Shown here: piece after piece, positions 41,221 through 49,688 of the stretch | Layout: every line of letters begins with the position of its first letter | How positions within the stretch are numbered: position 1 is the first letter of the stretch | Notes under the pieces: generated by a model | Databases searched by the model: none | What the model saw: only the letters and a program-made list of their open reading frames with translations | What the model was told of the DNA's origin: nothing | Source: Arthrobacter sp. C9C5 | GTDB lineage: Bacteria; Actinomycetota; Actinomycetes; Actinomycetales; Micrococcaceae | Length of the DNA: 64,000 bases | Direction: 5' to 3' | Assembly (NCBI RefSeq): GCF_013359735.1 | Contig: NZ_JABFMX010000008.1 | Location: forward strand, 102,259 to 166,258 | Position numbers and translations under genes: made by a program

Positions 41221-42069
41221 ATGTCAGTTGCAGCGGACAGTATCCGGGACCGGCAGCGCATCATCTGGGACCAGTTCGCGGCGGGCTGGAAAAAGTGGGA
41301 CGCGGAACTGCTCGGCTGGCAGGCTCCCTTTGGCGACGCCGTCATCCAGGACGCCAGGCTCCAGCCGGACTCCATAGTGCTCGATGTCGCCTCAGGCACA
41401 GGCGAGCCCGGGCTCACCGCGGCGACCCTGGTGCCAGACGGTGAAGTGGTCCTGACCGACATCTCGGCCGGAATGTTGCGCGTGGCCGAGGAGAAAGCGT
41501 CCGCACGGGGCCTGGCCAACGTGAGCTTCAGTGTCTGCGACGCCGCGGAGCTGCCCTTCGACGACGGCACGTTCGACGCCGTCCTGTGCTGTTTCGGCGT
41601 CACGTTCTTTCCCGACATGAAAGCCGCCCTGCGGGAGATGGTGCGGACGGCCAAGCCCGGGGCGAGGATCAGCGCCGCCGTCTGGGGCCGGCCCGCGGAA
41701 AATCCGTGGGCGAGCCTCATCCTCGGCACCCTCGCCCATCACACGGAACTGCCTTCCCCGCCCGCGGACATGCCCGGACTGTTCCGTTGCTCCCCGCCGG
41801 GCTTCATGCCACGGATGTTCAGGGACGCCGGCCTGGTGGAGGTGGCGGAGCGCAAGGTCAGCACGGACCTGGTGCATGACTCCCCGGAAAGCTACTGGGA
41901 GTTCATCACTGATATCGCGACCACGGTGGCCACGGGCCTGGCCATGGCGGACAAGGAAGCACGGTTGCTGATCCGCTCCGACGTGTTCCAGATGCTGGGC
42001 CGCTATGAGCACCAGGGCGCGCTCAGGCTCCGGTCGACGGCGACGATCGTGGCGGGCACCCGGGCGTAG
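41221..42069 (+). CDS. Class I SAM-dependent methyltransferase (UbiE-like)
   Basis: This 282-residue protein contains motif I VLDVASGTGEPGLTAATL, VLTDISAGMLRVAEEKA and motif II-III NVSFSVCDAAELPFDDGTFDAVLCCFGVTFFPD. It resembles the ubiquinone/menaquinone-type or small-molecule methyltransferases. The N-terminal RDRQRIIWDQFAAGWKKWDAEL is typical of this subgroup. The substrate is unknown. The start ATG 41221 lacks a strong ribosome site (GGACGCACC upstream). Confidence 0.85.
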   Translation: MSVAADSIRDRQRIIWDQFAAGWKKWDAELLGWQAPFGDAVIQDARLQPDSIVLDVASGTGEPGLTAATLVPDGEVVLTDISAGMLRVAEEKASARGLANVSFSVCDAAELPFDDGTFDAVLCCFGVTFFPDMKAALREMVRTAKPGARISAAVWGRPAENPWASLILGTLAHHTELPSPPADMPGLFRCSPPGFMPRMFRDAGLVEVAERKVSTDLVHDSPESYWEFITDIATTVATGLAMADKEARLLIRSDVFQMLGRYEHQGALRLRSTATIVAGTRA

Positions 42070-42084
42070 CCCTTGTCCGCGGCG

Positions 42085-42162
42085 GATTCCGCGCCGGTTT
42101 CGGACCGATGCACCCCGGATCCGGGCCGCGGCTGTCCGGAACCGGCGCGGATTTCCGGAAGC
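42085..42162. repeat. TCCGGAACCGGCGCG dispersed palindromic repeat, copy 2
   Basis: Two oppositely oriented copies (about 42085-42107 and 42134-42158) face each other across a GCACCCCGGATCCGGG centre. They form an inverted repeat between two convergent genes, so it could also end transcription. Confidence 0.65.
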
Positions 42163-42171
42163 AGCGCGGCA

Positions 42172-43119
42172 TCACCGGCGGCAGGCCGGCCTGACCAGCC
42201 GAGGGACCCTGTGGGCAGTGAGGAGCGCCGCGAATTTCGCCGGCCCGGAGATCTCGGCCCAGGTCCAACGGATGACCCGCCGCCCGGTGGCGCGGATCCG
42301 GTCCTCGCGGGCCTTCTCGTCGATGACGACTTCGGAGGCGGTCCGTCCCTGGAGGTATTCGGCCTTCTGGTACTTGACCAGGCCGTCGAATTCCCCGCAC
42401 AGCCGCTCCTCCGGCCACTCAAAATCCGTGTAGGCGGCCAGTCCGCGGGCATCGCGGATGGGTGTCTGCAACCGAGGGGGCTCGAAGCCCAGCCGATGCA
42501 TCAGCGCGCGGCTCACCGATTCCCCGGGAGATCCTGACGCAGGGTCTGCGAAGTCGATCGCAGCCCGGATTCTGCGCGCCGCTGCCGCGCTGTAGTTGGT
42601 TCCGATGCCGTCATCGAGCTCCTCCTTGCTCAGTGCAGGCAGCCCAGGCTGCGGACGCAGCACGTGGTCAAGCACCGCGACGGCCTGTTCAAATGACTCG
42701 AACGCCGCCAGATCCAGGACGGTCCGGAGCCGCCCCGTGACCAGCAGCCCCCGGCGCTCTTCGACCTGCAGGGACGTCTGATCGGCGTAATGCCGACGGA
42801 CACCCGCCCGCGAGCGGCCACCGCCGTCGTCGGAGGTGCAGGCATGCACCAGCGTGGGGCGGCCCAGCACCGGGAGGTCCCACAGTGCGGCCGAGGACTT
42901 CCGGCAGAACACGGTGCGGCTTTGCAGCGTCGAGGCGGCCGCCTGGATCAGGAGCGGATACCGGTCCCAGCTCGACAGCGCGTCCCAGGCCGCCGACTGA
43001 ACGTAGACGCCCCGCCTGATGCGGCGCAGCTCGCCCGCCGCGGCCCGGCGGCACAGTTCGCGCGCGTCCCGGCCGAGCCGTGCCGAGTCGCTGCTGAGAA
43101 TGAGCCCGGGAAGTTCCAT
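42172..43119 (-). CDS. AbiEi/DUF559-like protein, unknown function
   Basis: This 315-residue protein has two parts. The N-terminal 130 residues (ARELCRRAAAGELRRIRRGVYVQSAAWDALSSWDRYPLLIQAAAS...) resemble the winged-helix region of AbiEi-type antitoxin-like proteins. The C-terminal 110 residues (YTDFEWPEERLCGEFDGLVKYQ...RIRATGRRVIRWTWAEI) resemble the DUF559/Vsr-like nuclease fold, with E, D and K placed as in that group. Such stand-alone proteins are common and variable in Micrococcaceae. No toxin partner is present. The start MELPGL (43119) is preferred over 43179. The gene lies between two copies of a palindromic repeat. Confidence 0.6.
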   Translation of the reverse strand: MELPGLILSSDSARLGRDARELCRRAAAGELRRIRRGVYVQSAAWDALSSWDRYPLLIQAAASTLQSRTVFCRKSSAALWDLPVLGRPTLVHACTSDDGGGRSRAGVRRHYADQTSLQVEERRGLLVTGRLRTVLDLAAFESFEQAVAVLDHVLRPQPGLPALSKEELDDGIGTNYSAAAARRIRAAIDFADPASGSPGESVSRALMHRLGFEPPRLQTPIRDARGLAAYTDFEWPEERLCGEFDGLVKYQKAEYLQGRTASEVVIDEKAREDRIRATGRRVIRWTWAEISGPAKFAALLTAHRVPRLVRPACRR

Positions 43120-43193
43120 GCCCCGATGCTGTCCTGCCGCCCGGTCGTCGGCAACGGGCTCGACGGCGGATGTGGACAACTCGTGCTGTGGCT

Positions 43194-43275
43194 GCGGATT
43201 TCCGCTGCGCTTTCGGACGGAGGCAGGCCGGATCGGGTGCGCCCCGGTCCGGAACCGGCGCGGATTTCCGGAACC
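43194..43275. repeat. TCCGGAACCGGCGCG dispersed palindromic repeat, copy 3
   Basis: The layout is that of copy 2. A minus-oriented relative (43194-43219) and a plus copy (43248-43272) surround a GGGTGCGCCCCGG centre. It lies in the gap upstream of the DUF559-like gene and downstream of the peroxiredoxin gene. Confidence 0.65.
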
Positions 43276-43287
43276 GGCGCTGAATCC

Positions 43288-43767
43288 CTAGACGCCGAGT
43301 TCGTCCTTCAGCGCGGCGACGTGGCCCTCGGCCTTGACCTGGTACTGCGCTAGCTTGACCTTGCCCTCGGGATCGAGGACCACGGTGGAGCGGACAATGC
43401 CCTCGGTGATCTCGCCGCGGACCAGTTTCTCGCCCCAGGCGCCGTAGGCGAGGGCCACGGCGTGATCCTCGTCGGCCAGCAACGGGAAGGTCAGTGCGAA
43501 GTCGCCGGTGAAGTGCGCCAGCGCCTCGGGGGCGTCCGGGGAGATGCCCAGGACTTCATAGCCGGAGCCCTGCAGGGAGGCCAGGCTGTCGCGGAAGTCG
43601 CAGGCTTCGGTGGTGCAGCCCGGAGTGGCGGCCTGCGGGTAGAAGTACACAATGACGTTCTTGCCGCGGTAGTCGGCGAGGGACACCGGCTTGCCCTCGG
43701 CGTCGGGCAGCGTGAAATCGGGGGCCGGGGTTCCGGGCTGAAGCTTGACGGTGAGGTTCTGGCTCAT
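43288..43767 (-). CDS. bcp: Thiol peroxidase, BCP/PrxQ type peroxiredoxin
   Basis: This 159-residue enzyme reduces peroxides with electrons from thioredoxin. It has PAPDFTLPDAEGKPVSLADYRGKNVIVYFYPQAATPGCTTEACDFRD. The Cys in TPGCTTEACDF is peroxidatic, and the second Cys, five residues on, is the resolving one of the 1-Cys/atypical 2-Cys BCP group. ATG 43767 follows AAGGA. The additional residues of the longer frame are not used. Confidence 0.92.
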   Translation of the reverse strand: MSQNLTVKLQPGTPAPDFTLPDAEGKPVSLADYRGKNVIVYFYPQAATPGCTTEACDFRDSLASLQGSGYEVLGISPDAPEALAHFTGDFALTFPLLADEDHAVALAYGAWGEKLVRGEITEGIVRSTVVLDPEGKVKLAQYQVKAEGHVAALKDELGV

Positions 43768-43896
43768 GGGAGTCCTTCGCTTAATGGCGGCTGGAAATTG
43801 ATCTGTGGTGCACAACACGCCGGGCGGATCCGGTATTCCGGCGGCCCGCGGACCCGGACGGGGCAAGAGTTCGACGACGGCGCCCCCGGCGGCCGG

Positions 43897-44697
43897 TCAG
43901 CGGCTCGCGGGCTGGCGGCGGGCCCAGTCGAAGGCCGTCGCGGCCGTCGCCTGGTACTCGAGGCCAATGCGGCCCGCGTAGCCTAGTTCGCGGCTGCGGG
44001 CGATCCACTGCTCCAGCGGCAGCTCGCCGGTTCCGGGAGCCCCGCGGCCGGGGGAGTCCGCGATCTGGATGTGGCCGAAGTCTTGGGCGTGCTCTTCGAT
44101 GACGGCGTCGACGTCGTCGCCGTTGACCGAGAGGTGATAGAAGTCGGCGAGCAGCTTGATGTTCGCCGCACCGGTTTCCTCCTTGACCCGGGAGATGACG
44201 CGGAGGGCGTCGTCGGCGGTGCGGAGCGGGTAGTCCGGGGCGCCGCTGACCGGTTCGAGCAGCACGGTGCCCCCGATGCGGGCCACGGCGGCATCGGCGG
44301 CTGTGAGGTTCTGGACGGCCAGCTCGTCCTGGGCTTCGGGGGTGTGACCGGCCTGCCGGTTGCCGTAGAGGGCGTTGAAGGAGGTGCAGCCGAGCCGCCC
44401 GCCGATGCCGGCCACCACATCGACGTTGTCCTTGAACTCGGAGGAGCGGCCGATCCAGGACACGAGGCCGCGGTCGCCGGCGGGCATGTCACCGGCGTTG
44501 AAGTTCAGGCCAACCAGCTGGACCCCCGCGTCCGTAATCGCGCGCTCAAAGCGGCTGAGCTCGGCGTCGCCGGGGACGGAACTGTCGAAGGGCCACCAGA
44601 ACTCGACGGCGTCAAAACCGGCCGCCTTCACCGCCGCCGGGCGCTCCAGGAGCGGCAGCTCGGCAAGCATGATGGAGCAATTCACGGAGAAGTTCAT
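43897..44697 (-). CDS. Hydroxypyruvate isomerase (Hyi family)
   Basis: This 266-residue TIM-barrel enzyme interconverts hydroxypyruvate and tartronate semialdehyde. It contains NFSVNCSIMLAELPLLERPAAVKAAGFDAVEFWWPF, a metal-binding Glu in VLLEPVS and His in ADFYHLSVNGDDVDAVI, and HIQIADSPGRGAPGTGELPLEQW. In other genomes Hyi belongs to glyoxylate use with Gcl and GlxR, which are not seen here. It stands alone, 129 nt from the peroxiredoxin gene and on the same strand. Confidence 0.85.
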   Translation of the reverse strand: MNFSVNCSIMLAELPLLERPAAVKAAGFDAVEFWWPFDSSVPGDAELSRFERAITDAGVQLVGLNFNAGDMPAGDRGLVSWIGRSSEFKDNVDVVAGIGGRLGCTSFNALYGNRQAGHTPEAQDELAVQNLTAADAAVARIGGTVLLEPVSGAPDYPLRTADDALRVISRVKEETGAANIKLLADFYHLSVNGDDVDAVIEEHAQDFGHIQIADSPGRGAPGTGELPLEQWIARSRELGYAGRIGLEYQATAATAFDWARRQPASR

Positions 44698-44740
44698 GAC
44701 GGTTCTTTCTGCAGGTCTTTCTGGCGCGAACGGGGCGGAC

Positions 44741-44905
44741 CTACCGCCGTTTCCGGGGATCCTTCCGGGCCGCCAGGCCCACCAGCGCCCCAATCGCCAG
44801 GCCGATCAACAGGCCGGTGAAAGGCTTGTCCACGGTGGCCACGCCGACGGCAAAGCCGATGGCCGCGCCAACGAGCATTCCGATCCACAAGGACTCGTAC
44901 TTCAC
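44741..44905 (-). CDS. 54-residue small membrane protein (glycine-zipper type)
   Basis: The frame from GTG 44905 to TAG 44741-44743 encodes (V)KYESLWIGMLVGAAIGFAVGVA, then TVDKPFTGLLIGLAIGALVGLAARKDPRKRR. It has two hydrophobic segments, each with GxxxG spacings, and a basic end. A TAGCCT box lies 6 nt before the GTG, giving a leaderless start, and codon use matches its neighbours. The function is unknown. Such glycine-zipper mini-proteins insert in the membrane. It is 43 nt upstream of the hydroxypyruvate isomerase gene, so they may share a transcript. Confidence 0.65.
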   Translation of the reverse strand: MKYESLWIGMLVGAAIGFAVGVATVDKPFTGLLIGLAIGALVGLAARKDPRKRR

Positions 44906-44911
44906 AGCCTC

Positions 44912-44917
44912 AGGCTA
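44912..44917 (-). promoter_or_regulatory. -10 box of the small membrane protein gene (leaderless)
   Basis: TAGCCT on the minus strand ends 6 nt before GTG 44905. It overlaps where the -35 region of the opposite promoter should lie. Confidence 0.5.
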
Positions 44918-44931
44918 GCAAGCCAACACCC

Positions 44932-44937
44932 TATAGT
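44932..44937 (+). promoter_or_regulatory. -10 box of the aldo/keto reductase gene (leaderless)
   Basis: TATAGT ends 6 nt before ATG 44944. Only 38 nt separate the two divergent start codons. Confidence 0.6.
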
Positions 44938-44943
44938 CGGAGC

Positions 44944-45927
44944 ATGGAACAGCGAATCTTGGGCAAGACCGGACGGAACGTCTCCATTGTTGGGCTGGGC
45001 ACCTGGCAGCTCGGAGGGGACTGGGGCAACGTGGATCCCGCGCAGGCACAGGCCATCCTGGCCGCCTCCGTGGAAGCCGGCGTCACGTTCTTCGACACCG
45101 CCGACGTCTACGGCGACGGCCGCAGCGAGCAGGCGATCGGCGCCTTCCTCGCGGACAACCCGGGCCTGGGCATCACGGTGGCCACCAAGATGGGCCGCCG
45201 GCTGGAGCAGCGGCCGGAAAACTACAACCTCGCCAACTTCCGCGAATGGACGGACCGGTCCCGGCGCAACCTCGGCGTCGAACAGCTCGACCTGGTCCAG
45301 CTGCACTGCCCTCCCACCGATGTCTACAGCAACGCCGAGGTGTACGACGCGCTGGACACCCTGGTGGCCGAGGGTGCCATCCGGAACTACGGCGTCAGCG
45401 TGGAGCGGACCGACGAAGCCCTCGAGGCCATGCGCCACGAAGGCACGGCCACCGTGCAGATCATCCTCAACGCCTTCCGGCTCAAGCCGCTGGACGAGGT
45501 GCTGCCCGCGGCGGTGGCCGCCGGCGTCGGCATCATCGCCCGCGTGCCGCTCGCCTCGGGGCTGCTGTCCGGCAAGTACACACCGGACACGTCCTTCGCG
45601 GCGGACGACCACCGGAACTACAACCGCGCCGGCGCGGCGTTCGACGTCGGGGAGACCTTCTCCGGCGTGGACTTCGGGGAGGGCCTCAAGGCGGTGGCCG
45701 CGTTCCAGGAACTGGTACCCGACGGCGTCAGCACCGCCCAGGCGGCCCTCGCTTGGATCACGGCGCAGGAAGGCGTCAGCACGGTGATCCCGGGGGCGCG
45801 GAACGTCGAGCAGGCCCGCGCCAACGCCGAAGCGGCGTCGGTCAGTGGCATTGACGCAACGTTCGACGTCGGCGTCCACGAAATCTACGACCGCTACTTC
45901 CGCGCATCGATCCACCCGCGCTGGTAG
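44944..45927 (+). CDS. Aldo/keto reductase
   Basis: This 327-residue NADPH-dependent AKR starts MEQRILGKTGRNVSIVGLGTWQLGGDWGNVD. Catalytic Asp and Tyr lie in FFDTADVYGDGRSEQ, Lys in VATKMGRR and His in LVQLHCPP. ARNVEQARANAEA is the phosphate-binding C-terminus. It belongs to the YghZ/Tas-like set, and the substrate is not known. A leaderless transcript is likely. The other AKR in this window (5045-6055) is only distantly alike. Confidence 0.88.
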   Translation: MEQRILGKTGRNVSIVGLGTWQLGGDWGNVDPAQAQAILAASVEAGVTFFDTADVYGDGRSEQAIGAFLADNPGLGITVATKMGRRLEQRPENYNLANFREWTDRSRRNLGVEQLDLVQLHCPPTDVYSNAEVYDALDTLVAEGAIRNYGVSVERTDEALEAMRHEGTATVQIILNAFRLKPLDEVLPAAVAAGVGIIARVPLASGLLSGKYTPDTSFAADDHRNYNRAGAAFDVGETFSGVDFGEGLKAVAAFQELVPDGVSTAQAALAWITAQEGVSTVIPGARNVEQARANAEAASVSGIDATFDVGVHEIYDRYFRASIHPRW

Positions 45928-45954
45928 GGGGCGGTCCGGTTGGCGGCCCGGCCG

Positions 45955-46470
45955 TCACTCCGCCGGGTACCACACCCGGTGGCCGTCGACGCGGGCGAAC
46001 GAGGTCAGAGTGTGTGGTTTGGCGGACTTTTCGCTCATGATGTCCAGCACCTCGACACCGCGGGCCAGGAGCGCGTCACCGATCAGCGAACGGTGGCAGC
46101 GCCACGGGACGGCTTCCGCGCACATGATCGCCGCATCGTTGCTCCGCCCGCGTTCCAGCAACTGGGCGACGGCGGCGGAGAACTCGTCGGTCTGCATGTA
46201 GTCCGCGTAGCCCCGGAACGATGCGTTGCGCCAGGCGCCATTGGCACTGTCTTTGGTGGTGTGCCGCAGACCGCCGAGGGATTCCATCCGCCGGTACGTG
46301 ATGCCGTTGGCCCGCACGCTCGCCGCGAGTGCCTCCGCGTTGAACTGCGGGTTGTGCCGCGACTTCGGGATGGTGCGCACGTCGATCAGCTTCTTGATGC
46401 CGTGCGCCTTGAGCATGCCGATGAATTCGTCGATGGGATGAGTGGAGTGTCCCACCGTATAGATGGTCAT
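45955..46470 (-). CDS. DUF488 family protein
   Basis: This 171-residue protein begins TIYTVGHSTHPIDEFIGMLKAHGIKKLIDVRTIPKSRHNPQF. Later features are YRRMESLGGLRH and IMCAEAVPWRCHRSLIGDALL, with the Cys-x5-Cys-His feature of DUF488. The function of the family is unknown, though it occurs near DNA repair and stress genes. It looks leaderless (46477-46482). The gene converges with the aldo/keto reductase. Confidence 0.9.
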   Translation of the reverse strand: MTIYTVGHSTHPIDEFIGMLKAHGIKKLIDVRTIPKSRHNPQFNAEALAASVRANGITYRRMESLGGLRHTTKDSANGAWRNASFRGYADYMQTDEFSAAVAQLLERGRSNDAAIMCAEAVPWRCHRSLIGDALLARGVEVLDIMSEKSAKPHTLTSFARVDGHRVWYPAE

Positions 46471-46476
46471 GTCCCC

Positions 46477-46482
46477 ATGCTA
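46477..46482 (-). promoter_or_regulatory. -10 box of a leaderless promoter (DUF488)
   Basis: TAGCAT ends 6 nt before the ATG at 46470. Confidence 0.5.
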
Positions 46483-46565
46483 GGGCGGGACCAGGGCCCG
46501 TGCCCGTGCGGAAGCTCCGCGGATAGTCTGGGTGAGCTACGAGCCGCCAAGGGAACAGGTCCGGA

Positions 46566-47216
46566 ATGATTGCACCCTCCATCGAGAACTTTGTTGACCA
46601 GCTCGCGGCCGTGGAAACCGGGCCGGGGTGCGCCAACTTCTTCGACCACACCCAGCCCGCGAATGCGCAGCGCCGGCGGAACCTGGCGCTCTACCTGCAG
46701 GAAATGCGGGACCGTTCGCCCAAGGTGCTGCTGGTGGGGGAAGCCCCGGGCTTCAGGGGCATGCGGATCACCGGGGTACCGTTCACCAACCGCACCATCC
46801 TGGAGGGGCCCGCCAACGCCTTTGGCCTGTTCGGCCCGGGCAAGGGCTACGTGCTGCCCCCGGACGCTGCGGGCATTGCGGCGGAGCCGACCGCCACGGT
46901 GATGTGGGAGGTGCTGGCGGAGCTGGAGTTCCTTCCGCTGCTCTGGAGCGCCTGCCCGTGGCACACCCACGTGCCCGGACGGCCCCTGTCCAACCGCACC
47001 CCCACGGCGTCCGAAGCCGCGCTCGGAACCCCCTTTTGGCAGGCGCTGAAGCAGGAGTTTGCGATCGAGGCGGTGGTGGCTGTGGGCAACGTGGCGCACC
47101 GCAGCCTGCAGCACAGCGGCCTGGACGTGCCGAAAATCAGGCATCCCGCGCACGGCGGCCGGGCCGGATTCAAACGCGGGCTGGAAGAACTGATCGCGTC
47201 CGGCGCCGGCCGGTAG
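46566..47216 (+). CDS. Uracil-DNA glycosylase superfamily protein
   Basis: This 216-residue protein has the fold and motifs of the UDG superfamily: LLVGEAPGFRGMRITGVPFTNRT (motif A region, normally GEAPG) and HPAHGGR near the end (motif B). It lacks the four Cys of the Fe-S families 4 and 5, so it fits the less studied branch of short UDG-like proteins. It may excise damaged bases, but the substrate is uncertain. AAGGGAA precedes the ATG. The 95-nt gap to DUF488 holds both promoters. Confidence 0.8.
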   Translation: MIAPSIENFVDQLAAVETGPGCANFFDHTQPANAQRRRNLALYLQEMRDRSPKVLLVGEAPGFRGMRITGVPFTNRTILEGPANAFGLFGPGKGYVLPPDAAGIAAEPTATVMWEVLAELEFLPLLWSACPWHTHVPGRPLSNRTPTASEAALGTPFWQALKQEFAIEAVVAVGNVAHRSLQHSGLDVPKIRHPAHGGRAGFKRGLEELIASGAGR

Positions 47217-47266
47217 AGCTCCAAGTTAGTGTGGGAGAAGTCCATCCGCGGATGAAAGGCAGTGCA

Positions 47267-47542
47267 ATGAGTGATCCGAATGAGCCAAGCAACGATCCCG
47301 CCGGCCTGCGTGGGCCGGGCGACACCGACGCAGCGAAAGAGCGCCAGCAGCAGAACGACTCCGACGACGTCGAGGCCCGCCAGCCGCACGCCGAACCGGG
47401 CCGCGCCGGAAATATCCGCGAGGAACAGCAAACCCAGGCCGCCGGAACTGTGCCCGCGGCCTACATCGGGTCAGGCGACCCGACGTCGGACGACAAGCCG
47501 GAAGACGCCGTCGGCGCCGGGGGATGGGACGACGAAGTCTAG
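47267..47542 (+). CDS. Small acidic, likely disordered protein
   Basis: This 91-residue protein, MSDPNEPSNDPAGLRGPGDTDAAKERQQQNDSDDVEARQ...AAYIGSGDPTSDDKPEDAVGAGGWDDEV, is rich in Asp, Gln, Pro and Gly and should be unfolded. AAAGG precedes the ATG. No family or function is recognised. Similar hydrophilic proteins in actinobacteria are linked with dryness or salt stress, but that is only a guess here. A good hairpin follows. Confidence 0.6.
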   Translation: MSDPNEPSNDPAGLRGPGDTDAAKERQQQNDSDDVEARQPHAEPGRAGNIREEQQTQAAGTVPAAYIGSGDPTSDDKPEDAVGAGGWDDEV

Positions 47543-47568
47543 CGCCGCTCGCGAGCTCCGGGCGCAGG

Positions 47569-47596
47569 AAAACCAAGGGATGTCCCTTGGCTTTCC
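47569..47596. terminator. Bidirectional terminator
   Basis: CCAAGGGA pairs with TCCCTTGG around a 2-nt loop, and the GGAAAA/TTTCC flanks lengthen the stem. It lies between convergent genes. Confidence 0.75.
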
Positions 47597-47619
47597 GGTG
47601 AAGAGACAGCTCCCGGGGG

Positions 47620-48093
47620 TCAGTGACGGAGGGTTGCCACGTCACTCATGTCCCAGCGGGTCCAGTCGGACCAGTGGTTGCCGACGCGCACCCGGAACGA
47701 CACGAGCTGGTAGACCTTCTCGTCGCCGCGGCGGTTCGGTACCCAGTCATAGCTGTGGATGGTGACGTCGTCGTGCCGGTAGAAGTACTTCCAGAACGTC
47801 GACCTGCCGAGGAAGTCATCGTTCCGGCGGCCGTGGTCGTCCTCGTAGCGCAACTGGCGGATCTGCACTGTCCGGTGGTCCCGGCAGTCGACCTCGATGC
47901 GGAAATCGACCCAGTGGCTGCGTTCGGTCGGCTTGAGCGGGTCCACGGTACAGCCGTAGAGGAACCGGGAAGCCTCGGCCGGTGCGGCCAAGGCGACGGG
48001 GCCGCCGATGAGGCCCAGGGTGACGGCCGAGATCAGGGCGAACCTGGCTGCCCGAGGGCGGGCCTTTGCTGGTGATGGGGTGGTGATGGTCAT
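47620..48093 (-). CDS. Secreted protein, unknown function
   Basis: This 157-residue protein has a signal peptide (basic start, RFALISAVTLGLIGGPVALAAPAEA, cleavage after AEA). The mature part of about 115 residues (RFLYGCTVDPLKPTERSHWVDFRIEVDCRDHRTVQIRQLRYEDDHGRRNDD...) is rich in aromatic and charged residues with two Cys that may bridge. It appears to be a small beta-rich exported domain. No family is recognised. GGAG precedes the ATG. Confidence 0.65.
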   Translation of the reverse strand: MTITTPSPAKARPRAARFALISAVTLGLIGGPVALAAPAEASRFLYGCTVDPLKPTERSHWVDFRIEVDCRDHRTVQIRQLRYEDDHGRRNDDFLGRSTFWKYFYRHDDVTIHSYDWVPNRRGDEKVYQLVSFRVRVGNHWSDWTRWDMSDVATLRH

Positions 48094-48398
48094 GTCTTTG
48101 GTGCTCCTACTGGAGGATGCGGTTCAAGCGGGTTGGACGGCGCGTGCGGGTCACGATCACAATCAGAGGCGCCGCAAACACGGCGGTGCTGATGTCCAGT
48201 TTCGATTGGCTCGCCCGTGCTAAATGCGGGCTATGTCCGGGGCCTGCAGCAGGGATGCCCGGTAATTCAATCGTGCGCCTGTCGCCACCCATGCGCCAGA
48301 GTCGGCGGCACTTTTTAAAACCGCTACGGAAACGGACGGGCGCACCCCGGACCCGAGGTGCGCCCGTCCGAAACCGGCGCGGAAACCGCCGCTACGGC
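48094..48398. other. Gene-free stretch
   Basis: These 305 nt hold no supported gene. The centre is AT-richer (TTTTTAAAACC at about 48311-48321). A strong hairpin and a partial copy of the TCCGGAACCGGCGCG repeat lie at the right end. Confidence 0.5.
48334..48370. terminator. Hairpin terminator after the alpha/beta hydrolase, fused to repeat copy 4
   Basis: CGGACGGGCGCACC and GGTGCGCCCGTCCG form a perfect 14-bp stem. It continues into AAACCGGCGCGGAAA (48371-48385), a variant of the dispersed repeat. Confidence 0.7.
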
Positions 48399-49376
<978 letters not shown>

Positions 49377-49404
49377 TCAAGGACCTAGCCAAGGGAGACA
49401 CCAG

Positions 49405-49566
49405 ATGTGCCGACAGGTTGCATGCAAGAAGTGCGGTAAGACCACGTGGGCCGGCTGCGGCCAACACGTTGACCAGGTCATGCGCGGCGTCAAGAGCGCG
49501 GACCGCTGCAAGGGCCATGCAGACGAGCCCAAGACCGGCTTCTTCGCCAAGCTCTTCGGCCGCTAG
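49405..49566 (+). CDS. 53-residue Cys-rich mini-protein
   Basis: It encodes MCRQVACKKCGKTTW, then AGCGQHVDQVMRGVKSADRCKGH and a short basic end (FFAKLFGR). The Cys/His residues (C2, C7, C10, C18, H21, C35, H38) make a likely zinc- or copper-binding knuckle. AGGGAG precedes the ATG. The CsoR/CstR-like operator upstream suggests induction by copper or by reactive sulfur. Similar tiny proteins occur across actinobacteria, but I know of no assigned role. Confidence 0.75.
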   Translation: MCRQVACKKCGKTTWAGCGQHVDQVMRGVKSADRCKGHADEPKTGFFAKLFGR

Positions 49567-49583
49567 GCACTACGGGGCCCGGA

Positions 49584-49617
49584 CGACGACGGCGGCCGTC
49601 ACCTTCCGCCGTCGTCC
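49584..49617. repeat. 34-nt direct repeat, left copy
   Basis: It is identical over 34 nt to 53906-53939. It is itself an imperfect palindrome (GACGACGGCGG and CCGCCGTCGTC arms around a CCGTCACCTT loop). It follows the Cys-rich gene, where it may act as a terminator, and marks the left side of a less GC-rich block. Confidence 0.85.
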
Positions 49618-49634
49618 TAGCCGCCCTTTGACTA

Positions 49635-49676
49635 AGAGGCTGAGCCCGCCGCGGTATCGCGACGGGCTCAGCCTCT
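49635..49676. terminator. Terminator of the amidase operon
   Basis: AGAGGCTGAGCCCG and CGGGCTCAGCCTCT (14-bp perfect arms) lie just past the stop of the amidase gene. Confidence 0.78.
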
Positions 49677-49688
49677 CGGGGTTTGGAC

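Noticed and set aside
42172..43119. Full AbiE toxin-antitoxin system
   Set aside because: No AbiEii-type nucleotidyltransferase partner lies next to the gene.
49584..49617. Simple rho-independent terminator only
   Set aside because: It has no T-run, and the identical 34-nt copy at 53906 makes duplication or recombination a needed part of the explanation.
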